This document shows, one piece after another, positions 27,442-36,109 of a stretch of DNA of 64,000 bases (positions are counted from its first letter, which is position 1; the number at the start of each line of letters is the position of its first letter). The notes beneath the pieces are model-generated. The model saw nothing but the letters and a program-made list of their open reading frames with translations. It had not been told where the DNA came from and ran no database searches. This DNA is from Pseudomonas putida (GTDB lineage: Bacteria; Pseudomonadota; Gammaproteobacteria; Pseudomonadales; Pseudomonadaceae), in NCBI RefSeq assembly GCF_005080685.1, contig NZ_CP039371.1, positions 4,960,001-5,024,000 of the forward strand. The letters run 5' to 3'. Made by a program: the position numbers and the translations under genes.

Positions 27442-28784
27442 CGGATCTGAACCTGTCACCTCCTCATTCAATCGAGGCCGAACAAGGCGTCCTTGGCGGT
27501 CTGATGCTGGACAACGAAGCCTGGGATCTGGTCGGTGATCTTCTGCAGGCGGACGATTTCTTTCGATCCGAACACAGGCTGATCTTCACTGCCATTCAGG
27601 AGCTCTCTGAAAAGAACAGCCCGTTCGACGTGGTAACTATTTTCGAGGCTATGGCGGTCCCCGAGGAGGTGGGAGGCCTTGCCTACCTCGTGGAGCTGGC
27701 CAAGAACACCCCGTCTGTAGCGAACATCCAGTCGTATGCCGAGATCGTGCGCGACCGGGCCCACCTCCGCCGAATCATGTCCCTGTGCTTCCAGGGCACC
27801 AGGGATGCGGCCGAAATCGCCGCTAACGCGACAGAGGTCCAGGACACGCTCGAGCAGAAGCTTTTCAAGCTTGGCGAAGGCCGTGTAGTTAGCGAATTCG
27901 CCAACATGAACGAGGCGCTGCTCTCCGTCGTCGACAAGATCGACGCCACCTTCAACGGCCATGTGACCGTGACAGGCGTACCAACTGGTATCACTGATCT
28001 GGATGTGATGACGCGCGGCCTGCAGCCAGCGGACCTGATCATCGTCGGCGCGCGACCATCCATGGGCAAGACCTCGTTCTGCTTGAGCATCGTCGATGCC
28101 GCGCTGAACAACGCGCCTGACGAGATCGTGCTGGTATTCAGCATGGAGATGCCTACCGAGGCCCTGATCTATCGAATGCTGGCCATTCTGGGCCATATCG
28201 ACCTGAGCAGACTCCTGTCCGGTCAGTTGCAGGACGAGGACTGGCCCAAGTTATCTGCCGCTGTCCATCGCATGAACGCTTATGGCAATCGACTGGTCAT
28301 CGATGACAGTGCAAACCTGACTCCTGCCGCGATGCGGGCCAAGGTACGACGTGCTAGCCGGCGCTTCGGGAAGCCTTGCTTGATCATGGCGGATTACCTG
28401 CAGCTCATGCGGAGCCCAGGCCAGGAAAACAGGGTCAACGAAATCAGCGAAATCTCCCGATCACTCAAGGGGATCGCGAAGGAGTTCAACTGCCCCTTCA
28501 TGGCCCTCTCGCAGCTCAATCGGGACCTCGAGCGCCGGCCCAATAAGCGCCCAGTGAATGCTGATCTACGGGATAGCGGGGCTATCGAACAGGACGCGGA
28601 CCTTATCGTCTTTGTCTATCGAGACGAAGTGTACAACGAGGACACCGAACTTAAAGGTGTCGCCGAACTGATCATTGGCAAACACCGCAACGGCCCCGTC
28701 GGTTATGTCCGTGCAGCCTTCATCGCCAACCAAACCCGATTCGCAAACCTCACTGCCGATCATTGGCAAGGAGCCGCTGCATGA
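27438..28784 (+). CDS. DnaB-like replicative DNA helicase
   Basis: 448 residues, normal DnaB length. The N-terminal domain runs from HSIEAEQGVLGGLMLDNEAWD to about 150. The RecA-like motor follows, with Walker A GARPSMGKTSF, Walker B LIMADYLQLM and the DnaB motif LSQLNRDLERRPNKRP / DLRDSGAIEQDADLI. A 5'-3' helicase carried by the element supports plasmid-like replication of the excised form. Overlaps both neighbours. Confidence 0.95.
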   Translation: MTDLNLSPPHSIEAEQGVLGGLMLDNEAWDLVGDLLQADDFFRSEHRLIFTAIQELSEKNSPFDVVTIFEAMAVPEEVGGLAYLVELAKNTPSVANIQSYAEIVRDRAHLRRIMSLCFQGTRDAAEIAANATEVQDTLEQKLFKLGEGRVVSEFANMNEALLSVVDKIDATFNGHVTVTGVPTGITDLDVMTRGLQPADLIIVGARPSMGKTSFCLSIVDAALNNAPDEIVLVFSMEMPTEALIYRMLAILGHIDLSRLLSGQLQDEDWPKLSAAVHRMNAYGNRLVIDDSANLTPAAMRAKVRRASRRFGKPCLIMADYLQLMRSPGQENRVNEISEISRSLKGIAKEFNCPFMALSQLNRDLERRPNKRPVNADLRDSGAIEQDADLIVFVYRDEVYNEDTELKGVAELIIGKHRNGPVGYVRAAFIANQTRFANLTADHWQGAAA

Positions 28785-28969
28785 CGCCTGTACAAACCCA
28801 ACCGATCACTCATAACTGCCGCAGCTGCGATCGGCACTTTCCATTGCACCAGATTCGCGAAGTACATCCCGCCGAGCATACCCCCGAGGGAGAGGCAGAG
28901 GTGATGGTTTGCCCTGTTTGCGGCAGCTACGACATCGATCAGCTCGAGGAGGTGGCCCGTGCAAACTGA
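28781..28969 (+). CDS. Small zinc-ribbon protein
   Basis: 62 residues from the ATG overlapping the dnaB stop (ATGA). Two CxxC pairs, CRSCDRHFPL and VCPVCGSYDI, 30-odd residues apart form a likely zinc ribbon. Such small proteins often bind DNA or another protein. A longer frame upstream of this ATG is only the dnaB tail in another frame. It overlaps the next gene by 11 bases. Confidence 0.7.
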   Translation: MTPVQTQPITHNCRSCDRHFPLHQIREVHPAEHTPEGEAEVMVCPVCGSYDIDQLEEVARAN

Positions 28970-29477
28970 ACAGGCCTATCCATCGATCCCCGCCATCGCC
29001 GGTACCGAGCAATCAGCCTTGGCGTTTGCGCATCAGTCTGGCCTCAACGCGATTTGGCTCGAGGCGCTGAGCCTGGTCATCTCCCGGCTCAACCAGTTCG
29101 GCCAGACGGTAGCTCCCGTGGAGCTGACAGAACCGCTGCAGGAGCTCGAGCGCCTGCAGTACGTCGAAGTGGAGACCTGCACTTCCAGCGGTGTCTCGGT
29201 CAGCCTGCTTGGTCAGCCAGCGCTGTTGACGAACTACTTTTGGTCCGTGTGGGTACCCAAGCACCTGCTGGGCTGTGGACTGAAGGTCGCAGTGGCTCCC
29301 CACCCGCACTCAGCCCAGGACAACGCTCACCACTGCACTGTCGTGTTCCGCATCCCCGGCTCGCGGGAAGCTGCACGTGAGTTTCTCACGGACCTCGCCA
29401 CCCAATACCCCGGCAGCAGCCCCGAGATCGTCGCCATCCAGACCGGACATGCCCTCTGTGCCGGAGGTGGCCAATGA
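28959..29477 (+). CDS. ICE operon protein, unknown (172 aa)
   Basis: GTG start preceded by GGAGG at 28949-28953. A soluble protein with an N-terminal helix-rich part (LNAIWLEALSLVISRLNQFG) and a C-terminal alpha/beta part (HHCTVVFRIPGSREAAREFLTDLATQYPG). No family recognised. It is tied into the operon by overlaps on both sides. Confidence 0.6.
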   Translation: MQTEQAYPSIPAIAGTEQSALAFAHQSGLNAIWLEALSLVISRLNQFGQTVAPVELTEPLQELERLQYVEVETCTSSGVSVSLLGQPALLTNYFWSVWVPKHLLGCGLKVAVAPHPHSAQDNAHHCTVVFRIPGSREAAREFLTDLATQYPGSSPEIVAIQTGHALCAGGGQ

Positions 29478-29731
29478 CTCTCGCATTGAAGTGCATCGTG
29501 AAATTCGACGGCGCTGGCTTCTGGACTAACACGGTGAAAGGCAAGCGTGCGAGCTGCACCGCAAACGATCGTACAGCTGCCGAGCGGTTGGCCGACCGCC
29601 TGTTTGGCGAAGGCAAGGCCACCGTTAAGCAACAATCGAGCGAGCCTGGCGACCGCGACAAATACATTGCCAGCCGCTGGCTTCTGACCGGTGAGGCCTT
29701 GTTGTCCGGTCAGGAGCAAAGCCATGCGTAA
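29474..29731 (+). CDS. ICE operon protein, unknown (85 aa)
   Basis: A small basic protein beginning MTLALKCIVKFDGAGFW, linked by an ATGA overlap upstream and an 8-bp overlap downstream. It has KGKRASCTANDRTAAERLADRLFG. No recognised domain. It may be a small alpha/beta protein. Confidence 0.5.
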   Translation: MTLALKCIVKFDGAGFWTNTVKGKRASCTANDRTAAERLADRLFGEGKATVKQQSSEPGDRDKYIASRWLLTGEALLSGQEQSHA

Positions 29732-29957
29732 CCCCCTCCGCGGCGCGCACGAAAGCGTCCGCCGGCTTGCTGAGTTCGCACAGGCCGAGGGTTGGACACT
29801 CACTCGTTCCAACAGCGGCCATCTGAAATTCAGCAAGACCGGCTTCACACCTATCTTCACCTCCTGCACACCGGGCGACCACCGAGCCGAGCGCAACACC
29901 CGGGCGCAGCTCCGCCGTGCCGAGGCCCAAAACTGCGCTTCTCGAGGGAACCACTAA
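29724..29957 (+). CDS. HicA-like small protein
   Basis: 77 residues, [15 protein letters not shown].... The segment [18 protein letters not shown]...[23 protein letters not shown] recalls the double-stranded-RNA-binding-like fold of HicA mRNA interferases, with the GH of SNSGH at the place of the catalytic His. No HicB partner adjoins it. It sits in a TAATG overlap with yejK. It could be a domesticated HicA fold rather than a toxin. Confidence 0.45.
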   Translation: MRNPLRGAHESVRRLAEFAQAEGWTLTRSNSGHLKFSKTGFTPIFTSCTPGDHRAERNTRAQLRRAEAQNCASRGNH

Positions 29958-30961
29958 TGCCTATCCGACATGCAATTGTTCACCAACTCGACAAGCGGCC
30001 CGACGGCAGCCCCGCCGTCCTTCACGCTCGTGACACTGAACTGCCATCTTCCGATGCCATAGAGAATCTCCAGGGTGACCTGAACGACAGCTACAACGCC
30101 AAGCAAGGCAAAGCGTGGGGTTTCTTCCATGGAGAGTCGGGAGCCTACCCGTTCAGCGGCTGGTTGAAGCTGTACCTGGAGGAGCAGCAAGACTTCACCA
30201 GCTTCAGCCGTGTGTCTGTCGAGCACCTGCAGAAACTGCTTGAAGAGGTCAACCTTTCCACCGGTGGCCACGTGCTCTTCAGCCACTACCAACAAGGCCT
30301 GACTGAATACCTGATGATCGCTGTCCTACAGCAGGTCGAAACCGTCGGCCTGGACGGTGATCTTAATGTTGTGACCTCTCGCTATCTGGACACCAGCAAT
30401 TTCTCCTGCGCTGCCCGGATCAACCTGAGCGAGTGGCGCAACAATCCAAACTCGAAGCAGTACATTTCCTTCGTCAAAGGCAAAAACGGCAGGAAGCGTT
30501 CGGATTACTTCCGCGACTTCATCGGGTGCCAGGAAGGCGTCGACGGGCCAGGTGAAACCCGCGCGCTTCTCAAAGCCTTCACTGAATACGTCGAGAAAGA
30601 AGATCTCCCAGAAGAAAGCGCCCGGGAGAAAACCCATGCGCTGCTCGACTATGCCACTACCCAAACCAAGCTGGGGCAGCCCCTCTCTCTTCAAGAGCTG
30701 TCTCAGACTCTCGATGAAGACCGCCCTCAGGCGTTTTACGACCACATCCGCAATAGCGACTACGGCCTATCACCGGAGATCCCGGCCGATAAACGAACGC
30801 TCAACCAGTTCCGCCGTTTCACCGGCCGCGCCGAAGGTCTGTCTATTAGTTTTGAGGCGCACCTCCTCGGTTCCAACGTCACCTACGACGCCGACACCGG
30901 CTCCCTGACGATCAAGAACCTGCCCACTCAGCTCACCGACCAACTCAAGCGCCGCCAGTAA
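29957..30961 (+). CDS. yejK: Nucleoid-associated protein YejK/NdpA family
   Basis: 334 residues, the usual length. It begins [30 protein letters not shown] and contains the YejK blocks [15 protein letters not shown] and [12 protein letters not shown], then [18 protein letters not shown]. YejK proteins associate with the nucleoid and can affect transcription and topology. Copies are regular parts of PFGI-1-type elements. ATG shares a base with the previous stop. Confidence 0.88.
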   Translation: MPIRHAIVHQLDKRPDGSPAVLHARDTELPSSDAIENLQGDLNDSYNAKQGKAWGFFHGESGAYPFSGWLKLYLEEQQDFTSFSRVSVEHLQKLLEEVNLSTGGHVLFSHYQQGLTEYLMIAVLQQVETVGLDGDLNVVTSRYLDTSNFSCAARINLSEWRNNPNSKQYISFVKGKNGRKRSDYFRDFIGCQEGVDGPGETRALLKAFTEYVEKEDLPEESAREKTHALLDYATTQTKLGQPLSLQELSQTLDEDRPQAFYDHIRNSDYGLSPEIPADKRTLNQFRRFTGRAEGLSISFEAHLLGSNVTYDADTGSLTIKNLPTQLTDQLKRRQ

Positions 30962-30972
30962 GGAGAACCACC

Positions 30973-31323
30973 ATGAGCGCAACCAATTCCCGTACCGCTG
31001 ACAAGTTCGTGGTTCGCCTGCCGGACGGCATGCGTGAACAAGTGGCGGAAGTCGCCCGCAAGAATCATCGTTCCATGAACAGCGAAATCATTGATCGCCT
31101 CGAGCAGTCGCTACTCAACGGCCAATTTAAACCGGCGGAGAAAGCCATGGGCGACGGCGCCAACGCAGAGGATTTGCAATCCGAGCTGAGCCGCGCATAC
31201 CGGATCATCGATCGTCTGCTGCAGAACGCCGTTCCTACACAGGACGATATCCAAGAGGTGTTGCACTTGATCCGGAAGCAAACACCCCTGGCTCTGTCCC
31301 ACGTTGCTGCGGTAGGAGCTTGA
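30973..31323 (+). CDS. Arc-like ribbon-helix-helix regulator
   Basis: 116 residues. DKFVVRLPDGMREQVAEVARKNHRSMNSEIIDRLEQSL is the Arc-type RHH fold: a beta strand, then two helices, with NSEI at the turn. It binds DNA as a dimer. The C-terminal extension is helical. AGGAG is well placed before the ATG. Located just before parB, it may autoregulate the partition genes. Confidence 0.85.
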   Translation: MSATNSRTADKFVVRLPDGMREQVAEVARKNHRSMNSEIIDRLEQSLLNGQFKPAEKAMGDGANAEDLQSELSRAYRIIDRLLQNAVPTQDDIQEVLHLIRKQTPLALSHVAAVGA

Positions 31324-31324
31324 T

Positions 31325-33025
31325 ATGGCCGCCACAGACCTCAAAGCCAAGCTCCTGGCGCCAGGCTTCAGCCCTACAGGCTCCCCCGCTGCCATGAGCG
31401 ACCCTATCGCTGATACCCCACTCGTCCTGAGCATCGACGAGGTCCTCCCATGGGAGGACAACCCTCGTACCACCCGAAACCCTCGGTACGATGAACTCAA
31501 GGAGTCGATACGCAACCGCGGCCTCGACACTCCCCCGCCTGTAACACGTCGACCAGGTGAAGAAAAGTATCGCATCCGCAACGGTGGCAATACTCGCATT
31601 TCGATCTTGAAGGAGCTGTTCCAAGAGACCAACGACCCACAGTATCAGCGACTCCACGTGCTGTTCCGCCCTTGGGACCAGGTCCGAGGCGAGATCATTA
31701 TGCTCACCGGCCACCTGGCCGAGGATCTGAAAGGTGAGCTCAAATTCATCGAACGTGCCGTGGGTGTGGGTAAGGCAAAAGCACTGTATGAAGTTGAAGA
31801 CGGACAAGAAATTGGTATTCGAGAGCTTTCCCGACGACTGACGAAAGACGGATATCCAGTTTCACATTCGCACATTAGTAGGATGCTTGATGCTTTGCAG
31901 TACTTACTGCCGGCGGCCCCTGGTTTGTTGTACTCAGGCCTTGGTTATGATCGCATCACTAAAATCTTAGCCCTGCGGAAATCTGCGTTCGCCTGCTGGA
32001 TTAAACATTACAGCGGAGATGGCGTCGACTTCGAAATGCTGTTCCAGGACGTCCTTGCCCAGTTCGAAGGCGAGGCAGAAGAGTTTCTGTTCCAGCGTTT
32101 CCAGGACGAGCTCATCGGCACGATGAAGAAATCGCTGCCGCTGGGCTATGAAGACATTCTGCTGGAGATCACTCAGCAGCAGGACAGACTTCGTCGCTCA
32201 ACGCCGGTGGTTGAGCTGCCTGCAGTTGCTCCAGCTACTACTCCCCCTCCTCCAGGTCCTGGTGGAGACTCAACACCTCCCCCACCACGCCAGGCGGTTG
32301 GAGATACCGGAGGGTCGCAGAACCCCGAATCTGCACCCCCCCCTCCAGCTGGTCCGGCGCTGGGCACCTTGCTCACCCCTGAGGAACAGCAGGCAAGGAT
32401 TGGAGAACATATTGCCTCTCCTGCGAACCTCAGCCAGCGGGTAATCGAGACAAAAGCGAAGCTGGCCGCACTCAGTGGTGAGACGCTGCCCGACTTCAAC
32501 TCGAACTGCTTAGTCGCGATCCCTGTCCAGGCCGGTGGGCTGCACCCCATCACAGACCTTTGGTACATCGAGCGCCAAATTGACGAGCCTACTGAGTTGC
32601 GCAACCAGGTAGCGCAGCTGGCGGTGGAGATACTCGAGTCCGTCAACGGCCCAGGTGATATCCAAGCAATCAATGGTGGAATTGGTTTCAAGTACAAGCA
32701 GCCGGAGACTGACGTTGAGATCACTGCCACAGCCCAACATACCTTGACACTGCTTCAGTCACTGAGCGGTGCCATGGCGATTGCTCTGAACATGCTGAAC
32801 GAACAGCCGGACCCAGCCAGCGCATTAGCCGAGTTTGAATTTGCAGCCGGCCTCGGCCAACTACTGCTGGGTCAACCTCTAGGTGCTAAGCAGGCACCAG
32901 GTGACGAAGGCCGTTTGAGCGACGGTGCGCTGGTCAAACTGTTCCGCATCATTCGGCTGGCTCGACGGCTGATCGACTTGGAAATCGAAGAGTTCAAACG
33001 GTCCTCACCAGTCCAGGACAACTGA
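31325..33025 (+). CDS. parB: ParB family protein, PFGI-1 class
   Basis: 566 residues. The ParB/Srx domain contains LSIDEVLPWEDNPRTTRNPRYDELKESIRNRGLDTPPPVTRR and the box RIRNGGNTRISILKEL, where chromosomal ParB has GERRxRA. A helix-turn-helix region follows (IRELSRRLTKDGYPVSHSHISRMLD). A proline-rich linker at about 290-345 leads to a C-terminal domain of its own. This matches the large ParB-like proteins of PFGI-1-type ICEs. It probably works with Soj. One base separates it from the regulator gene. Confidence 0.9.
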   Translation: MAATDLKAKLLAPGFSPTGSPAAMSDPIADTPLVLSIDEVLPWEDNPRTTRNPRYDELKESIRNRGLDTPPPVTRRPGEEKYRIRNGGNTRISILKELFQETNDPQYQRLHVLFRPWDQVRGEIIMLTGHLAEDLKGELKFIERAVGVGKAKALYEVEDGQEIGIRELSRRLTKDGYPVSHSHISRMLDALQYLLPAAPGLLYSGLGYDRITKILALRKSAFACWIKHYSGDGVDFEMLFQDVLAQFEGEAEEFLFQRFQDELIGTMKKSLPLGYEDILLEITQQQDRLRRSTPVVELPAVAPATTPPPPGPGGDSTPPPPRQAVGDTGGSQNPESAPPPPAGPALGTLLTPEEQQARIGEHIASPANLSQRVIETKAKLAALSGETLPDFNSNCLVAIPVQAGGLHPITDLWYIERQIDEPTELRNQVAQLAVEILESVNGPGDIQAINGGIGFKYKQPETDVEITATAQHTLTLLQSLSGAMAIALNMLNEQPDPASALAEFEFAAGLGQLLLGQPLGAKQAPGDEGRLSDGALVKLFRIIRLARRLIDLEIEEFKRSSPVQDN

Positions 33026-33057
33026 ACACTTGATGAGATGAATGGGAGGGAGTCTCA

Positions 33058-33753
33058 ATGTCCAAGTCAACACTTAACGAAGCAGTTCTGTCGCAGCTTC
33101 TTGACCTGATGCGCAATGGTCAACTCCAGCGTTGTGTAGAAATGGGGGTTGAACCTGAGGTGCTGGGCCAGATCCAGCACCCAACAGTCCTCAGCTTGCT
33201 CCGCAACACACCGGTCAGTTGGGTCAACGTGTCTATCAACAGCTCGATGATCCTCAAGCTTCTAACCGGGGCTGCGCGCTCAGAAGAGGAGACACGTCTT
33301 ATTGAGCGGGCAATTCGCCTGGGGGCCACTACCAGCTTGCTCAACAAGTTCTTCGGGCTCACACCTCAAGAGATCGCACTGCAGCGTACCGTTATTGGAG
33401 TTCGAGCTCCGCGCGGACGGTGGCCCGAGCTTTCCGAAGATCAAGATCATCATATTTGGCACCGCTGGACCAAGTTGATGGATGAAAACCGAGTGGAACT
33501 CGAGGACAGCCTGGCCATGCTCGACGTTGCCATGCTGGTTGCTGAAGAGCTGAGCACAGATGGCTTAACGCTTGCGCAGATCTGGTCTCGTATCACTCAG
33601 TGGATCGAACAAGGTCTGTACCCAGGCAGCAAGGAAAAATCCCGAGTACCTGAGCGTCGACAACTCACTCTGCTGGAGGAGGGTGGCATACGCCGTGTCG
33701 AAGAGAGCTACCCCGCCTCTGCCCACTTTGGAGAAGGCGAACATAGAAAATGA
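33058..33753 (+). CDS. DUF2857 family ICE protein
   Basis: 231 residues. The family core VNVSINSSMILKLLTGAARSEEETRLIERAIRLGATTSLLNKFFGLTPQEI, with a possible HTH in its second half, is typical of DUF2857 proteins. These always accompany the STY4528-type gene in SPI-7/PAPI-1 elements. The next gene overlaps by four bases. Probably a DNA-binding accessory to replication. Confidence 0.82.
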   Translation: MSKSTLNEAVLSQLLDLMRNGQLQRCVEMGVEPEVLGQIQHPTVLSLLRNTPVSWVNVSINSSMILKLLTGAARSEEETRLIERAIRLGATTSLLNKFFGLTPQEIALQRTVIGVRAPRGRWPELSEDQDHHIWHRWTKLMDENRVELEDSLAMLDVAMLVAEELSTDGLTLAQIWSRITQWIEQGLYPGSKEKSRVPERRQLTLLEEGGIRRVEESYPASAHFGEGEHRK

Positions 33754-35051
33754 AATTCACACGGTTCCCGATTTCCACGCTCCTAGATTCGGCCTCGGGG
33801 CAACTCGAGGCCCATGTACAGAAGAAGAGAGCTGAGGACACCGCCCCTACTGCTGCACCTGCTACACCCTACTCCGGGATCATATTCAGCGGTAATCCGC
33901 ATGAAACGGTCCCGCGTAAGCTCCTGCTCGACAATCGACTGACCCCCTTGGAACGCAATTGCTGGCAAGTCTTCCGATTACTTGTCAATGAAGATGGCAT
34001 CACAGCCTTCCCCACCTATGACCAGCTACGGCCATACCTGGGCATGAACCCAGGGAAACATGCCTCTAGAGAAACCGTGGCAAAAGCCTTGACCGTGCTC
34101 CGTCTAACTCGATGGTTGAGCTTGGGTAGGACAGTCCGCAATGAGATCAACGGACAGGTGCAGGGGAATGTCTATCTGCTCCACGACGAGCCTGTAACAC
34201 CGGCAGAGGCCCTGGAGTTCGACAAGGACTACATGACCTTGCTGATGCAATCCATGGAGCATCAGAACAAAGCGATCAAGGACATCGCGGCGATCACCTG
34301 GCGCGAATTCACCAGCGATCCCGACGTGGGCCGACGACTTCCCTCGCGCATTGACACGATTAGCGATCGGCTGAATGCCCAGTCCTGGGCTGTAGAGACC
34401 AAGCAAAATGCGCTGCCCGCCCCTGAGTTCGGAATCCGAACTCAGCAAGATTTAGCCTCGGAAGGACTGAGTTCGGATTCCGAACTCAGCGCGAACTCAG
34501 CGAAACAGGGGGACCTGCCCCTCAGTTCGGAATCCGAACTCAGGCTAAAACCGCTGAGTACACCCTCAGTTCGGAATCCGAACTCAGCTAGTACGTATAC
34601 AAATACAGACAAGTCTGTATCTAAAAGCTTTGTACAACCACGCGAGAGTGCAGGTGTGAATTGGTTGCTTGCCCTGGATCTTCTCAAGCCAGAGGACCGT
34701 GTGAAGGCACGAGAAATCATGGGGCCGGTACCGGAGCATGTTCGAGAGGCGGTGATCAACCAGTGGAAGCATCGCTGCGCAACCGGAAGTGTGGCCAAGC
34801 CCCTTGCATACCTGACAACCCTTGCTGGCAAGGCCATCCGAGGCGACTTCAACGCAGAGTGGAGCCCTTCCGCTCCCGCTACCACTCCGACGCCAACGCC
34901 ACCAGCAGCACGGACTGTTGCACGCCCGATCCAGCCCATCGCTCATGAGCCAGCACCGACAGCGACCACGATGCAGACAGCGAACTCTGCACTCGCCTCG
35001 CTCCAGGCCATGCTTGACCCACGTCGCCGCGCGGAGCCCATCGATGAGTAA
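33750..35051 (+). CDS. STY4528-type island replication protein
   Basis: 433 residues, related to the 'pathogenicity island replication protein' STY4528 of SPI-7. The N-terminal part (LTPLERNCWQVFRLLVNEDGITAFPTYDQLRPYLG) looks like a winged-helix initiator domain. The middle (residues about 225-285) is encoded by four 23-bp palindromes and reads as repeated LSSESEL-like blocks. A low-complexity proline/threonine stretch precedes the C terminus. It overlaps DUF2857 and is likely the initiator of plasmid-like replication (inference). Confidence 0.8.
   Translation: MKFTRFPISTLLDSASGQLEAHVQKKRAEDTAPTAAPATPYSGIIFSGNPHETVPRKLLLDNRLTPLERNCWQVFRLLVNEDGITAFPTYDQLRPYLGMNPGKHASRETVAKALTVLRLTRWLSLGRTVRNEINGQVQGNVYLLHDEPVTPAEALEFDKDYMTLLMQSMEHQNKAIKDIAAITWREFTSDPDVGRRLPSRIDTISDRLNAQSWAVETKQNALPAPEFGIRTQQDLASEGLSSDSELSANSAKQGDLPLSSESELRLKPLSTPSVRNPNSASTYTNTDKSVSKSFVQPRESAGVNWLLALDLLKPEDRVKAREIMGPVPEHVREAVINQWKHRCATGSVAKPLAYLTTLAGKAIRGDFNAEWSPSAPATTPTPTPPAARTVARPIQPIAHEPAPTATTMQTANSALASLQAMLDPRRRAEPIDE
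34423..34587. repeat. Four 23-bp palindromes inside the replication gene
   Basis: Copies at 34423-34445, 34467-34489, 34521-34543 and 34565-34587. The consensus is CTGAGTTCGGA-A/T-TCCGAACTCAG. The first two are perfect 11-bp-arm palindromes, and the last two have one mismatch (CTCAG on the left). A half-site lies at 34493-34500. A further palindrome, ATACAGAC-AA-GTCTGTAT, follows at 34603-34620. Candidate initiator or partition-protein binding sites. Confidence 0.85.
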
Positions 35052-35289
35052 TTGGATGAGTTCTGAGATCACTCTGGGACTTGGCTCCATCGCGTTGGGC
35101 ATGCTGGTTGGCCGCCTGTGTTCCTGGGTCGCCTGCTGGCTGCCGACCCTTCTCGAGCACCAATGGCGTGATGCCCGTGAGTTGCTTGGACTGGACCTCG
35201 ATAAAGATCCCGCCCCCAACTGCCCAAAACATCCCGAGCAGAACTCTGGATCGAACAGATCGGCTGCGCCGGGTTGTCGCTCATGGTGA
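35044..35289 (+). CDS. Prepilin-peptidase-like N-terminal fragment
   Basis: 81 residues from an ATG overlapping the preceding stop. ITLGLGSIALGMLVGRLCSWV is hydrophobic and is followed by LEHQWRDARELLGLDLDKD. This resembles the first 45 residues of PilD (LLVGSFLNVVxHRLP, MMERxWxAEARExLGL). The rest of the peptidase, including both catalytic aspartates, is absent. It is either a decayed pilD-like gene or a short protein kept for another use. Confidence 0.4.
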   Translation: MSNWMSSEITLGLGSIALGMLVGRLCSWVACWLPTLLEHQWRDARELLGLDLDKDPAPNCPKHPEQNSGSNRSAAPGCRSW

Positions 35290-35369
35290 CATTGCCCTTT
35301 CTCGCCAGCGCCACTGCATTTTACTAGTCAGCCATCGGCCTTATACAAACCCACTCATTGGAACATGAC

Positions 35370-35864
35370 ATGAAAACTCGCCAGAACAAAATTGCACCGT
35401 TCTTAGGTGCTATATCGCTAAAACCACTCCAGCACCCGTTCTACTTCTTCCTGCTGCTTAGTGCTGTTTCGCTGGCAATCACCCACTGGGCCGAAATCGA
35501 GCTGCAACAGGCGTTCTGGTTGCAGTGGTCTGTATGTCTGTCAGTAAATATACTAGCCATCTCCATCACCAACTCCCTCAACCGGAGATTGATTCCGCAA
35601 ATAATCCAAATTCGCAACATTAGAAATGTATCTAGAGCCATTGCGACATGGGTGCTGGCCCTTATCTTCTGCTCGATAAGTATGCGCACTCACGAATCAC
35701 AATACCTAGCGCTAATACACATCACAACTGACATACATGCCTTTCCTTTCTTGACAGGTGCATCTATGGCTGTAACCGCACTGACAGTGACAGCGCAGCT
35801 ATTCCTATTATTCATAACGATCATCTCCCCCTATAGATGCATCTTCACGAAAGAAGAAATTTAA
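35370..35864 (+). CDS. Membrane protein, unknown (164 aa)
   Basis: Starts MKTRQNKIAPFLGAIS at 35370, with about four hydrophobic segments (YFFLLLSAVSLAITHW, WSVCLSVNILAISI, AIATWVLALIFCSI, MAVTALTVTAQLFLLFITII). It is much AT-richer than the flanking ICE core, so it looks like cargo between the replication operon and the repeat array. No family recognised. Confidence 0.5.
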   Translation: MKTRQNKIAPFLGAISLKPLQHPFYFFLLLSAVSLAITHWAEIELQQAFWLQWSVCLSVNILAISITNSLNRRLIPQIIQIRNIRNVSRAIATWVLALIFCSISMRTHESQYLALIHITTDIHAFPFLTGASMAVTALTVTAQLFLLFITIISPYRCIFTKEEI

Positions 35865-35967
35865 TTACAAAATTATCTCTAATAGAACTCAGCTTCGCCA
35901 CCTGAGTAGTCAACACCACCACTGCAAATAGCAAAGTAAGCAGAAACCAAACAATCAGTTTTTTCAT
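35845..35967 (-). CDS. Possible 40-aa single-pass membrane peptide
   Basis: MKKLIVWFLLTLLFAVVVLT followed by a short polar tail. One membrane segment, signal-like N terminus. It is convergent with, and overlaps by 20 bp, the end of the 164-aa gene. No clear RBS is visible, which keeps confidence low. AT-rich like its neighbour. Confidence 0.3.
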   Translation of the reverse strand: MKKLIVWFLLTLLFAVVVLTTQVAKLSSIRDNFVIKFLLS

Positions 35968-36109
35968 ATCGAACCAGTCGCTCAGGTCGTAGTACGAAAA
36001 CCAAGCCTATCATGGAGCCAGCACCGTTCCCCTGTGCTGAGCCCTCCACTGAGGGGATTCACAAGCCCCACCAACCTGGACACTGGTCAAGGCCAGACCG
36101 GTGGCTCCA

